13,520 bases of DNA from Actinomycetes bacterium (GCA_021849435.1 JAJZSX010000024.1:1-13520); one strand, 5' to 3'; shown: positions 1 through 7,859, counted from the first letter of the stretch. Notes: a model not told the origin generated them from the letters alone. Made by a program: numbers and translations.

Positions 1-954
1 CAGTGCCGTGCGGGTCTCGGCCTCGTCGCTGCGTCGCGCCTGGAGGCGCAGCAGCGACGAGATCGTCTGGAGGTTGTTCTTCACGCGGTGGTGGACTTCG
101 CGCACCGCCGCCTCCTTGTGCAGCACCACGCGGTTGAGCTGTCGCAGGTCCGACACGTCGCGCAGCAGCACCACGACCCCGGTGACCGCGCCATCGGCGA
201 TCACCGGCACGCAGTGAAAGAGGATCGCCACGTCGTGGCCGCGGTCGATCTCCTCCATCGTGGGCAGGGCGAAGTTGAGCGCCCGCTCGACGGCGCGCAC
301 GCGCTGGCCGAGCTCGACGAGGGTGTGGCCCTCGACCGCCGAGTAGATGCCGAGCCGGTGCAGGGCGTTGGTGGCGTTGGGCGTGGCGAACTCCACGCGG
401 CCGTCGGCCTCGAGCAGGATGATCCCGTCGCCGACGCGCGGCATGCCCGGGCCGGCGACCTCCTCCTCGCGGAAGGGGAAGGTGGCGTCTGACACCATGT
501 CGCACAGGCGCACGAAGATCGAGAGGTAGACACGCTCGTAGAGCGACGACGGGCCGCGCAGCGGCCCCTGGAGCCGCACAAGCACCGCGATGATGCGGTC
601 GGCGAAGCGCACCGGGATCGCCCAGACCTGGACCGGCTCGTCGACGAGGCCGACGGTGGTCTCGCCCTCGGCACGAACGCCCTGCTCGTAGGCGATGGCC
701 ACGCGGGGCCAGTCCGCGGCGTGGTGCAGCGTGCCGACGAGGTCCTCGTTGAGCAGCGTCGAGCGATTGTTCGGGCGCATCTGGCCGACCACGATGAACG
801 AGTCCGCGACGTCTGACGAGGGCACCATCAGCAGCAGGTCCGAGAAGGACAGGTCCGCGAGCAACGACCACGAGGTGGTGAGGCGAAGCAGGTGGTCGAT
901 CGCCGGCTCGCCGAGGGCCGTGTGGGACGCGGCGAGCTCGGCGAGGGTCGCCAT
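1..954 (-). CDS. pdtaS: PdtaS-like sensor histidine kinase, 3' end cut by window edge
   Basis: Cytoplasmic two-component sensor kinase whose C-terminal ATP-binding part lies beyond the window. Starting from ATG at 954, 318 codons are visible. The N-terminal ~150 residues look like the GAF-like domain of this family, and ~165-280 look like a PAS domain (DGIILLEADGRVEFATPNAT). At 285-310 is the HisKA_2 dimerisation and phosphoacceptor segment EVHHRVKNNLQTISSLLRLQ, with H288/H289 at the phosphoacceptor position. In the Mycobacterium family PdtaS phosphorylates PdtaR, an RNA-binding antiterminator; that partner is not visible here. No signal peptide or membrane segment is seen, as expected for a soluble sensor. 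The start overlaps the stop of the upstream PHP gene (TGATG), so the two are probably co-translated. The HisKA_2/PAS call is strong; strict orthology to PdtaS is an inference. Confidence 0.88.
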   Translation of the reverse strand, partial: MATLAELAASHTALGEPAIDHLLRLTTSWSLLADLSFSDLLLMVPSSDVADSFIVVGQMRPNNRSTLLNEDLVGTLHHAADWPRVAIAYEQGVRAEGETTVGLVDEPVQVWAIPVRFADRIIAVLVRLQGPLRGPSSLYERVYLSIFVRLCDMVSDATFPFREEEVAGPGMPRVGDGIILLEADGRVEFATPNATNALHRLGIYSAVEGHTLVELGQRVRAVERALNFALPTMEEIDRGHDVAILFHCVPVIADGAVTGVVVLLRDVSDLRQLNRVVLHKEAAVREVHHRVKNNLQTISSLLRLQARRSDEAETRTAL

Positions 955-1829
955 CAGTGGCTGCGCAGGGGCACGATCGTGCGCTGGCGCTTGGTGTAGG
1001 CGGCGAGGGTGGAGACGCCGCGGGCCTCGAGCAGGCCCGCGAGGTCGCCGGTGCGCTCGCCCACCCGCTCGAGGCGGTGCGCGTCGCTCGCGGTCGTGAA
1101 GGTCACCCCGCGCGCGACGAGCCGGTCGAGGAAGCCCTCGGCCGGGTACTGCTCGTTGATGGGCTTCACCCAACCAGCCGAGCTGCACTCGACCGAGACG
1201 TCCGCCGCCGCGGCGGCGTCGGCCATCGCGTCCCAGTAGTCGCCGGGGTTGGTCGCGTAGTAGCCGGCCACCTTGATCAGGTCGGGGTGCGCCAGCACGT
1301 CGACGGCCCTGGATGCCGCGAGCTCCTCGAGGGCGAGCGCGTAGTCGGCCCAGCACTGGTCCACGTCGCGCACGGTCCACTCGGCCATGGGGATGGGGCT
1401 GTCGATGTCGTCAAAGGCCCAGCTGCCGAGCCAGTGCACCGAGCCGATCAGCACGTCAAAGGGGTACTGGGCGAGCAGGTCGCTCACCACGTCCATCTGG
1501 TCGCGGTAGTAGTCGACCTCGAGGCCGATCTTGACCGGTAAGCCCTCCTCCTTGGCGGTCATCGCGAGGGTCACGTAGTCATCGAGCGAGTTGCGTGCCG
1601 TGAAGGCCATGTAGTCGGCCATCACCGGGCTCGTCGCCTCGTGGCTGAAGCGCTCCCAGAACGGTCCGACGAGCGACAGCACGTCGACGAAGCGGTTGGA
1701 GTGCTCGGTGAGGGCGAGCTCGGTCACGCCCTCGCCCGCGGCTCGCTCGCAGTACTGGGCGATCTGGTCGAGCCGGTACCAGACCGAGGAGTCCTCGTGG
1801 GGCCAGAGGTGCAGGTGGTAGTCGAGCAC
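954..1829 (-). CDS. PHP-domain phosphoesterase, HisJ histidinol-phosphatase type
   Basis: Metal-dependent phosphoesterase of 291 residues, the usual length of HisJ-type histidinol-phosphatases (histidinol phosphate to histidinol, histidine biosynthesis). PHP metal-binding motifs are present in order: HLH at residues 5-7, a TEHSNRF segment near 40, GLEVDYY near 100, GSVHW near 130, AHPDLIK near 180 and SDAH near 250. The start is GTG at 1829, one base from the DUF3107 stop, and the end overlaps the kinase start. The three minus-strand genes therefore look like one transcription unit. No other histidine genes are in the window, so the substrate could be another phosphomonoester. The fold and enzyme class are secure, the substrate is not. 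Confidence 0.85.
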   Translation of the reverse strand: MLDYHLHLWPHEDSSVWYRLDQIAQYCERAAGEGVTELALTEHSNRFVDVLSLVGPFWERFSHEATSPVMADYMAFTARNSLDDYVTLAMTAKEEGLPVKIGLEVDYYRDQMDVVSDLLAQYPFDVLIGSVHWLGSWAFDDIDSPIPMAEWTVRDVDQCWADYALALEELAASRAVDVLAHPDLIKVAGYYATNPGDYWDAMADAAAAADVSVECSSAGWVKPINEQYPAEGFLDRLVARGVTFTTASDAHRLERVGERTGDLAGLLEARGVSTLAAYTKRQRTIVPLRSH

Positions 1830-1830
1830 G

Positions 1831-2061
1831 CTACGCCGCGCCGAAACCGACCACCCGGTCGACCGGGGTGCCGAACTCGACGTAGGCGATGCGCGCCGAA
1901 GGCACGCCGAGGCGCCGGCCCTTGCGATCGGTCAGCCACAGGACGGTCTCGGCGCCCAGGGCCGCCTCGACCTCGGCCATGATCTGGTCACGGTCGGCGT
2001 CGTCGGCCAACTCGACCTCGAGTTCGCGCATCGACTGCACGATGCCTATGCGGATGTCCAT
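1831..2061 (-). CDS. DUF3107 family protein
   Basis: Small protein of 76 residues matching the actinobacterial DUF3107 family in length and pattern: an opening MDIRIGIVQSMRELEVEL, a central helix (DRDQIMAEVEAAL), then LTDRKGRRLGVPSARIAYVEFG. No biochemical function is established to my knowledge. The start ATG at 2061 has an AGGAG Shine-Dalgarno four bases upstream. It is the first gene of the minus-strand cluster, one base from the PHP gene, and is divergent from dgt. Confidence 0.85.
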   Translation of the reverse strand: MDIRIGIVQSMRELEVELADDADRDQIMAEVEAALGAETVLWLTDRKGRRLGVPSARIAYVEFGTPVDRVVGFGAA

Positions 2062-2113
2062 GATGCTCCTGTCGTCTCAGGGTCCATGTTACGGGCTTGG
2101 GGCAGAATGGGGC
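2062..2113. promoter_or_regulatory. Divergent intergenic region DUF3107 / dgt
   Basis: These 52 bases separate two outward-facing genes, so promoters for both must lie here or overlap the coding starts. The only clear element is the Shine-Dalgarno AGGAG of DUF3107 on the minus strand. No convincing -35/-10 pair can be read. On the plus strand this would hold the native dgt promoter, which now reads toward the inserted element. Confidence 0.4.
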
Positions 2114-2767
2114 ATGGCCGAAGCACCCTCTGCGCGTCACCACCAGTGGGCCTCGACCATGGAGGGCTACGGCGCGAGCCCCGAGGACCTCACCATCGCC
2201 CACCGCGACTCCTCGGCTCACCTCGAGACCCCGTTAGCCGCCACGTGGGCCCAGCGCGAAGCCGACCAGGCGTCGTCGCTCGCCCCCGGCGCGACCCTCG
2301 CACACGGGGCGGGCGACCGGCTTCGCCCCGAAGAGCCCGACGAGTTTCGCAGCTGCTTCGAACGTGACCGCGACCGCATCTTGCACTCGAACGCCTTTCG
2401 CCGCCTCGCGGGCAAGACCCAGGTCTTCGTCTTTCCCGAAGATCACATGCGCACCCGGCTCACCCACGCCCTCGAGGTCGCCCAGGTCGCCGTCGGTATC
2501 GCCCGACCCCTGGGGCTGAACGTCGCCCTCGTCGAGGCGATCGCCCTCGGGCACGACTGCGGCCACGGCCCGGGCGGCCACGCGAGCGAGGAGGCCCTCG
2601 ACCCCTACCTGGCGAGCGGCTTCGACCACGCGACCTGGGGCGCGGACGTCTCGCTCGCCTCGCTCAACCTCTGTGCCGAGACCTTGGACGGGATCCGCAA
2701 CCACTCGTGGAGCCGACCAGCGCCCGCCACGCCCGAGGGCGAGGTCGTCAGCTGGGCCGTTATCTAG
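2114..2767 (+). pseudogene. dgt: Chromosomal dgt, 5' fragment (interrupted by insertion)
   Basis: N-terminal 215 codons of a dGTPase-family dNTP triphosphohydrolase (dNTP to nucleoside plus tripolyphosphate), from ATG 2114; an internal ATG at 2159 is an alternative. It holds the first HD-domain ligands, in RLTHALEVAQ and GHDCGHGPGGHASEE, and runs to VVSWA. Two junction codons (V, I) and a TAG at 2765-2767 follow. The continuing family motif (DRIAYVCHDFEDA, with the distal metal-binding Asp) and the C-terminal HD-associated region lie 8.95 kb away at 11715-12176. This fragment should therefore be inactive alone. Joined, the pieces give 368 residues in frame. Base composition is GC-rich like the flanking host genes. 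Confidence 0.93.
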
Positions 2768-2771
2768 AGGG
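2750..2771 (+). other. Left junction (attL) with possible terminal recombinase site
   Basis: Host dgt ends with AGCTGGGCCG (2750-2759) and element sequence starts with TTATCTAGAGGG (2760-2771). This terminus resembles, with mismatches, the start of the inverted repeat read inward from the right end (TTACCTTGGG). The interrupted host sequence just past the cut is ACCGTATC, while the joined left sequence reads GCCGTTATC, a partial likeness that may reflect core matching. Confidence 0.55.
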
Positions 2772-2839
2772 ATCAATCGGAGTGTCCTGAACCAGCAGAA
2801 GGGGACCCGAAGGACCTCAAGTGGTGTCACATCCAACCC

Positions 2840-2852
2840 TTACCTTGGGTCT
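2840..2852 (+). repeat. Subterminal inverted repeat, left copy
   Basis: TTACCTTGGGTCT here is the perfect reverse complement of AGACCCAAGGTAA at 11697-11709 near the right junction. The left copy lies 80 bp inside the junction, the right one ends 4-5 bp from its junction. It probably marks a recombinase binding site. Its last four bases also form part of the hairpin arm before tnpA. Confidence 0.65.
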
Positions 2853-2865
2853 CCAGAACGGAGAC
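2849..2865 (+). promoter_or_regulatory. Hairpin enclosing the tnpA ribosome binding site
   Basis: GTCTCC (2849-2854), loop AGAAC, GGAGAC (2860-2865) form a perfect 6-bp stem. The GGAG in the 3' arm is the Shine-Dalgarno of tnpA (ATG 2869), so a transcript reading in from dgt would fold its own ribosome site away. The 5' arm overlaps the left inverted repeat. Confidence 0.6.
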
Positions 2866-2868
2866 AGG

Positions 2869-3981
2869 ATGAGAGTTCAGAAATTGATCGAGCCGGACGG
2901 ACTCGATTCCTACACGGTCGTGGACAGCATCGGACTGCCGATCGAAGTCCTGGATCAGTTCTTGACATACCTGACGGCCCGTAACTCCTCCCCAAACACC
3001 GTGAGGTCGTACGCTTTCGATCTTCGGGACTTCTGGACATTCCTCGAACAGCGGGGAATCACTCCGATGGAGGTCGATGTTGAAGACCTCGCGCAGTGGA
3101 TGACGTGGTTGAGGCTGCCGGGCCCCCTGAGGGGCACCGGGCGGTCCGTCACTCCAATCGACGCCACGCCGCACATGGCCCCCGCTACGGTCTCGAGGAA
3201 GCTGTCGGCCGTCGTATCGTTTTACGAGTTTCTCGGTCAGCGTGACGCCAGGGTGCTCCCCCTGGTGAACCAACTGCGCCAAGGACGCCCCCGCGGCACG
3301 GGGCGATACCAGCCGTTCCTCGCTCACCTGTCGCGAAGTAGGTCGAAGCCTGGCAGGACGCTGACAGTCAGAGTTTCCCAGACCCGACCCAGCGTCCTCA
3401 GCCCCGAGCAAGTACAACGGGTGCTGGAAGGTTGTATGAATCGCCGCGATCGGCTCTTCTTCGCCACGCTGTGGGAGACCGGGGCTCGCGCTTCAGAAGT
3501 GCTGGGACTCCGTATTGACGATCTCGACGAGCGACACGGATCGCTGCGCATTGTCCCACGCGACAATGCCAATGGCGCTCGGGTGAAAGGCTCCAAGGAG
3601 CGAACCGTGCCGGTGGGTCGCCGCTATGTCCGCTTGGCGATTGACTATCTGACCCTGGACTACGGCTCCATCGACTCGGACTATCTCTTCGTCAATCTCT
3701 TTGGCGGGTCCGTTGGTAGGCCCTGGACCTACGGTTCGCTCGACGATCTCGTCAAACGCCTGCGCAGAAAGGTGGGGTTCTACTTCACGCCCCACACCTT
3801 TCGCCACACCTACAGCACTCGGCTCCTGCAGGCCGGCGCGCGAATCGAGATCGTCTCGGAACTGCTCGGCCACGCCGACATCCAGACGACCCGGTCAATC
3901 TACGGCCACCTCAGCGTTGAGGACTTGCGAACCGAGCTGGACCGGGTCGGTTGGCTCGACGACACGGCGGTGACACTGTGA
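2869..3981 (+). CDS. tnpA: Tyrosine recombinase, Tn554 TnpA-type
   Basis: Site-specific recombinase of 370 residues, close to Tn554 TnpA (361). Start ATG 2869 is preferred over GTG 2821 because GGAG lies five bases upstream. An N-terminal SAM-like DNA-binding domain (about 30-125, with NSSPNTVRSYAFDLRDFWTF) precedes the catalytic domain. Catalytic residues are visible: R207 (GARASEV), a lysine in KGSKERTVPV (K240 or K243), H309-x-x-R312 (HTFRHTYSTR), H335 (LLGHAD) and nucleophile Y345 (SIYGHLS). All are intact, so the enzyme should be active. The stop overlaps the tnpB start by four bases. It is oriented with the broken dgt, so it could be read from the host promoter. Assignment to TnpA rests on partner genes and order as well as on the domain. 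Confidence 0.9.
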   Translation: MRVQKLIEPDGLDSYTVVDSIGLPIEVLDQFLTYLTARNSSPNTVRSYAFDLRDFWTFLEQRGITPMEVDVEDLAQWMTWLRLPGPLRGTGRSVTPIDATPHMAPATVSRKLSAVVSFYEFLGQRDARVLPLVNQLRQGRPRGTGRYQPFLAHLSRSRSKPGRTLTVRVSQTRPSVLSPEQVQRVLEGCMNRRDRLFFATLWETGARASEVLGLRIDDLDERHGSLRIVPRDNANGARVKGSKERTVPVGRRYVRLAIDYLTLDYGSIDSDYLFVNLFGGSVGRPWTYGSLDDLVKRLRRKVGFYFTPHTFRHTYSTRLLQAGARIEIVSELLGHADIQTTRSIYGHLSVEDLRTELDRVGWLDDTAVTL

Positions 3982-6332
3982 CACTTCGAGTTCTTGAAGT
4001 TGACCCGTACGCCAAGTGGCGCGACACCTTGCGCGAAGCACTTCGCCCCGAATTCGACCAGGAGGTGTTCTACTGCTCCGAGCTCACCGGCGTCCTCCAT
4101 GTTCCCGATTGCATGATTGATGGATGCGTCGGCAGCGAATCGGCCTCTGCCCTCTGCATCGGCCACTACCACCGATGGCGCGATGCCGGCAGACCCAAGG
4201 GTGAGCAGAAGTTGGAGTGGGCTGCCACCCAACCGGCAGAACTTCAGGGTCGACGGGCTCCCCAGAAGTGTCTCGTACCGGACTGCCGTCAGGGACAGGA
4301 CAGCGTTCTCTGCCGAACCCACCTATACGCATGGCAGAAGCATCGAGACTCGATTCCGGTCGAGGTCTGGTCCCTTTCCAGGGAGGCATCAGCCATCTGC
4401 AAACCGACCCATTCGTGCCCCGTCGCAATCTGCCAGCTCGATGTGCGACCGGGACAACCCTTCTGCACGGCCCACCTACTCAGGTGGAATCGCAACGGCT
4501 CGCCGTCGGTCGACCAATTCGCTAGACAGCTCAACGACGTTGGTCGGGCCCGCTATGACCTCACGACCCTGCCCGAGACCTTGCGTCGTGAATCGCAGTA
4601 CCTCCTCCAGGCTCTTCATGATCGCAACACTGCCTCAATCCCGTTCTCGCTGGGACAGGAGTTCTTCGGCACCCTTCGGCGCAGCGGCATTGAGACGCTG
4701 ACCGAGATTCCGCGAGATTCGTGGCGAGACTGGTGGGCGGTACATGGGTCGAGCCGAGGGCTCGGCTCGATCAGCCTCTTGCGGTTTGCCTCGGATGCAC
4801 TGGCCGACCTCGTCGAGGGAACCGGCTGGGACAACGAATACCCGCGAGACGTCTGGGACCGGCACCGTCTTGGCATCGCCGGAAAGGTCCGCTACCTCGA
4901 CTTTCGCGATATCACCCAACCTGGACTCCGCGACCTCGTCAAGCGATGGTGTCGACAACGGCTCACTGCCAAAGGAATGGACATGAACGGTGTTTCGAAA
5001 GACCTGCTCGCCATGCGCCACCTCTCCGCGTCATTGACGAAACGACGGCCCGGGAAGGACCTCGCGAACATGGACCGCGAGTTTCTCGAGGAGTGGTTCG
5101 TTGACATGTCGACGTTCAGAAGTGCTCGTACCAACGAGCCCATTAGTCACTCGCACCGAAAGGCGATGATGAGCGCAGTGAGCGTGCTGCTGCGAGATAA
5201 CCAGCGCTACGGTTGGCACCCCGAAGTCCCCGCAACCTCCCACGTGCACCCGGACGACTACCCACGGCGATCTGAGCTCATTCCAAGGGCCATACCTGAG
5301 TCCGCAATGCGCGCTATCGAGGCACCGGGGGCCCTGGAGATGATCTCGCGACACGAGTACCGGCTGATCACCCGTCTCCATATTGAGACCGGAATGCGCA
5401 GCGCTGACATTCGGCACCTCGTGCACTGGCGCTTCCTCTCGAGGGATGGCGCCGGCAAGCCCTATTTGCTCTTCTACAACTCGAAGATCGGACGCGACGC
5501 CGTCGTTCCGATCGGCGAGGACCTTGCGAAGGAGCTCATCGGGTGGGCCGACGTTGTGCGATCGAGGTACTCCGATGTCGCCGAGCGAGAGAGTTCACGG
5601 CCGCCTTCGTCACGAGTCGGCGCGTTGAAGCTCTTCCCTTCACCGATCGCGAATCCGACCGGATGCAAAGCTATTGGCTACTCGGGCTATCGTGCTGCTC
5701 TCCAGAGCTGGTTCGACCGCATCGAACTCGTAGATGAGGTGGGCCGGGCGATCCACGTCACCAGTCACCAGTTCCGCCACACCTATGGCACGAGGCTCAT
5801 CAACGCCGATGTTCCGGCACACATTGTTCAGGCCTTATTGGACCACACCTCACCCACCATGACCGCCCATTACGCCCGGCTGAACGACAAGACCATCCGC
5901 GCCGCGTGGGAGCAAGCCACGGCCAAGATCGACGGCGCTCGCACCACGCCCGATGAGGTACTCGACGTTGAAGGCAGGCTCTCGGACGCGGCGTGGAGCC
6001 GACATCGGGTCGAGCAGGCGGCGGCGCTGCGCCTGGCCAATGGCTACTGCGGCATGTCACCCAGCAAGGTCTGTGAGCAGGCCAATCCGTGTCTATCATG
6101 CGACCTGTTCGTCCCTGATGCGGAGTTCCTCGGCGATTACCAGCAACAGCTGGACGTCACCGAAGCGGTTGCAGTTAGGGCCCGCGGTGAAGGCTACGTT
6201 CGGCTCGCCGAGAAGGCTGACCAAGACGCGCTCGCTCTGCAGGGGATCATCCTGAAGGTCACCGGTGCGGAGTCCGCCGAACCGGTCCGAGTCGAACCAC
6301 CCCGGCGCCGAAGGAGAGAGAGTGCGAGCTGA
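3978..6332 (+). CDS. tnpB: Large tyrosine recombinase, Tn554 TnpB-type, with zinc-finger-like repeats
   Basis: Second recombinase of the element, 784 residues from GTG 3978, which overlaps the tnpA stop (GTGA); Tn554 TnpB is about 630. The extra length is N-terminal: three repeats of C-x4-C-x(8-10)-C-x2-H followed by a conserved Trp (C45/C50/C60/H63, C98/C103/C112/H115, C147/C152/C163/H166), probably zinc-binding. A long middle region contains the core-binding domain. The catalytic domain shows R474 (ETGMRSADIRHL), H597-x-x-R600 (HQFRHTYGTR), H623 (LLDHTS) and Y632 (HYARLND). After it comes a four-cysteine cluster C691, C699, C705, C708 (CGMSPSKVCEQANPCLSC), a feature I associate with recombinases of this trio. 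There is no clear Shine-Dalgarno, so translation is probably coupled to tnpA. Confidence 0.88.
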   Translation: MTLRVLEVDPYAKWRDTLREALRPEFDQEVFYCSELTGVLHVPDCMIDGCVGSESASALCIGHYHRWRDAGRPKGEQKLEWAATQPAELQGRRAPQKCLVPDCRQGQDSVLCRTHLYAWQKHRDSIPVEVWSLSREASAICKPTHSCPVAICQLDVRPGQPFCTAHLLRWNRNGSPSVDQFARQLNDVGRARYDLTTLPETLRRESQYLLQALHDRNTASIPFSLGQEFFGTLRRSGIETLTEIPRDSWRDWWAVHGSSRGLGSISLLRFASDALADLVEGTGWDNEYPRDVWDRHRLGIAGKVRYLDFRDITQPGLRDLVKRWCRQRLTAKGMDMNGVSKDLLAMRHLSASLTKRRPGKDLANMDREFLEEWFVDMSTFRSARTNEPISHSHRKAMMSAVSVLLRDNQRYGWHPEVPATSHVHPDDYPRRSELIPRAIPESAMRAIEAPGALEMISRHEYRLITRLHIETGMRSADIRHLVHWRFLSRDGAGKPYLLFYNSKIGRDAVVPIGEDLAKELIGWADVVRSRYSDVAERESSRPPSSRVGALKLFPSPIANPTGCKAIGYSGYRAALQSWFDRIELVDEVGRAIHVTSHQFRHTYGTRLINADVPAHIVQALLDHTSPTMTAHYARLNDKTIRAAWEQATAKIDGARTTPDEVLDVEGRLSDAAWSRHRVEQAAALRLANGYCGMSPSKVCEQANPCLSCDLFVPDAEFLGDYQQQLDVTEAVAVRARGEGYVRLAEKADQDALALQGIILKVTGAESAEPVRVEPPRRRRRESAS

Positions 6333-6753
6333 CAATTCGAGCCACCTCATTGAGGCGGCGAGGCGCAAACACGAAGAGTGCCTGCGACGAGTCACCGCGG
6401 CTATTCGCGAGGCCGATCACCTCCACCAACCCGTCACCATCCAAGGTGTCGCTAAAGCGGCAAGGGTCTCAGCTTCATGGATCTACACCCAGCCCGAGAT
6501 CTACGAGGCTCTTCGCGCTCGTCGCGCCCAAGGAGACCGACAGGTACTCGGACGAGTACCTAAGGTAGAAATCGCGGGACACGCGAGCCAGCAAAAACGG
6601 ATCGAACTCCTGGCATCACGGCTGAAGGAGACGAACCAGGACAATCACAGGCTGCGGAGCGAGTTGGCCGTGGTCCACGCAGAATTGCGCCGATTGCGTC
6701 AACTCCAGCCACGCAGCACTGTAAGCAGGGAGCAAGAAGGAAACCTGGAATGA
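6322..6753 (+). CDS. tnpC: Small coiled-coil transposition protein, TnpC / DUF6262-like
   Basis: Protein of 143 residues starting at GTG 6322, with a strong Shine-Dalgarno (AAGGAG, 6311-6316) inside the end of tnpB; the frames overlap by 11 bases. Residues ~35-60 (PVTIQGVAKAARVSASWIY) look like a small helix-turn-helix. Residues ~91-128 (KRIELLASRLKETNQDNHRL and on) form a leucine-rich coiled coil. Size, position and layout match TnpC of Tn554 (about 125 residues), an accessory factor that affects transposition frequency and orientation. The stop overlaps the ATG of the element's dgt (ATGA). No catalytic motif is visible. Confidence 0.82.
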   Translation: MRADNSSHLIEAARRKHEECLRRVTAAIREADHLHQPVTIQGVAKAARVSASWIYTQPEIYEALRARRAQGDRQVLGRVPKVEIAGHASQQKRIELLASRLKETNQDNHRLRSELAVVHAELRRLRQLQPRSTVSREQEGNLE

Positions 6754-7859
6754 CAATCGACCGACGAAGTGAATGGACATCGACAATGCGGGGCAACCCC
6801 ACGGAAGAGGGTCTTGTCTTTGCCCACCGCGACACGTCGCCGCCCCGCATCGAGCCGATGCTGCTGTCGAGAGAGCGGCGCGAGGAGCTCGAGGCTCAAA
6901 CAATGAACGGCGGCGCCACGCGAGCTCTCGGAGCGGGCAATCGCGTCATCGCCGAGCAACCCGACCCATTGCGCACCTGCTTTGAAAGGGATCGCGACCG
7001 GATCCTCCACTCCAACTCATTCCGTCGCCTCGCCGGCAAGACGCAGGTCTTCGTCTTTCCCGCTGACCACCAGAGGACCCGTCTGACCCATGCGCTCGAG
7101 GTAGCGCAAGTGGCGACGGCCATTGCTCGAGCAACGGGACTCAACGTCGCACTCACCGAAGCCATGGCGCTGGGACACGACTGTGGCCACGGTCCTGGGG
7201 GGCACGCCTCCGAAGAGGCCTTCGATCTCTTCATCCCCGGTGGCTACCACCACGCCGTCTGGGGAGCAGACGTGGTTTTGCGGCCCCTCAATCTCTGTCA
7301 AGAGACGCTGGACGGCATTCGCAACCACTCTTGGTCCCGGCCGACGCCGTCGACGCCAGAGGGCATTGTCGTGAGCTGGGCCGACCGATGCGCGTACAGC
7401 TGTCATGACCTGGAGGACGCCATCAGCGCTGGAATCGTGACCCAGAACGACGTACCTCTGTCAGTGTCGAAGGTCATCGGGGTAACGCGCTCAGCACAAC
7501 TCCGGTCGCTCATTGGTGCTCTGGTCACAAGCATCAGTACGACGGGCCAGATCGGCATGGCGGCCTCGTACGCCGAGGCATTGGCCGACCTGCGTGCATT
7601 CAACTACGAGCGGATCTACAACAGACCCGAGTCGCTCGCACAAGGCGAGTCCGTCGTCAAGGTGTTGACGGCACTCGTCGAGAAGTTCATCGAGTCGCCT
7701 GAGCTTCTCGCCGACGGCGGCTCGGCTGAAGGGGATGCGGTGGTCGCGGCGGTGACCTACGTGGCCGGTATGACCGACCGCTTCGCCTTCGATACCGTGA
7801 CTCGGCTGCTCGGTTGGTCAGCCAGCCAGCTCCCTCGAGGCATCTCGATGCCCTCCTGA
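6750..7859 (+). CDS. dgt: Element-borne dGTPase-like dNTP triphosphohydrolase (replacement copy)
   Basis: Complete 369-residue HD-domain dNTP triphosphohydrolase. Metal ligands include H114 (RLTHALE) and H143/D144 (GHDCGHGPGGH), with the distal Asp in the DRCAYSCHDLEDA segment (~212-224). The C-terminal HD-associated region has RAFNYERIYN and YVAGMTDRFA. By hand alignment it is about 81% identical to the interrupted host gene over the 134-residue HD core and about 47% downstream. It is thus a diverged homologue, not a recent duplicate. AAGGA eight bases upstream and the ATGA overlap with tnpC place it as fourth gene of the tnp operon. It lies in the same direction as the broken dgt. Most likely role: restoring the activity lost on insertion. 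An anti-phage role by dNTP depletion, known for some dGTPases, is an alternative. Confidence 0.9.
   Translation: MTIDRRSEWTSTMRGNPTEEGLVFAHRDTSPPRIEPMLLSRERREELEAQTMNGGATRALGAGNRVIAEQPDPLRTCFERDRDRILHSNSFRRLAGKTQVFVFPADHQRTRLTHALEVAQVATAIARATGLNVALTEAMALGHDCGHGPGGHASEEAFDLFIPGGYHHAVWGADVVLRPLNLCQETLDGIRNHSWSRPTPSTPEGIVVSWADRCAYSCHDLEDAISAGIVTQNDVPLSVSKVIGVTRSAQLRSLIGALVTSISTTGQIGMAASYAEALADLRAFNYERIYNRPESLAQGESVVKVLTALVEKFIESPELLADGGSAEGDAVVAAVTYVAGMTDRFAFDTVTRLLGWSASQLPRGISMPS

Noticed and set aside
1889..2113. Upstream extension of the dgt reading frame
   Set aside because: It would overlap DUF3107 on the other strand and has no family similarity before residue 1 at ATG 2114.
2234..2836. 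Long minus-strand frame antisense to dgt
   Set aside because: Composition-driven shadow in GC-rich DNA; the plus strand has strong HD-domain motifs.
2114..7859. Gene conversion between the host 5' dgt and the element dgt, because identity falls from about 81% before the cut position to about 47% after it
   Set aside because: The extreme N-terminus is also poorly conserved, so ordinary constraint on the HD core explains the pattern; nucleotide divergence in the core is spread throughout.
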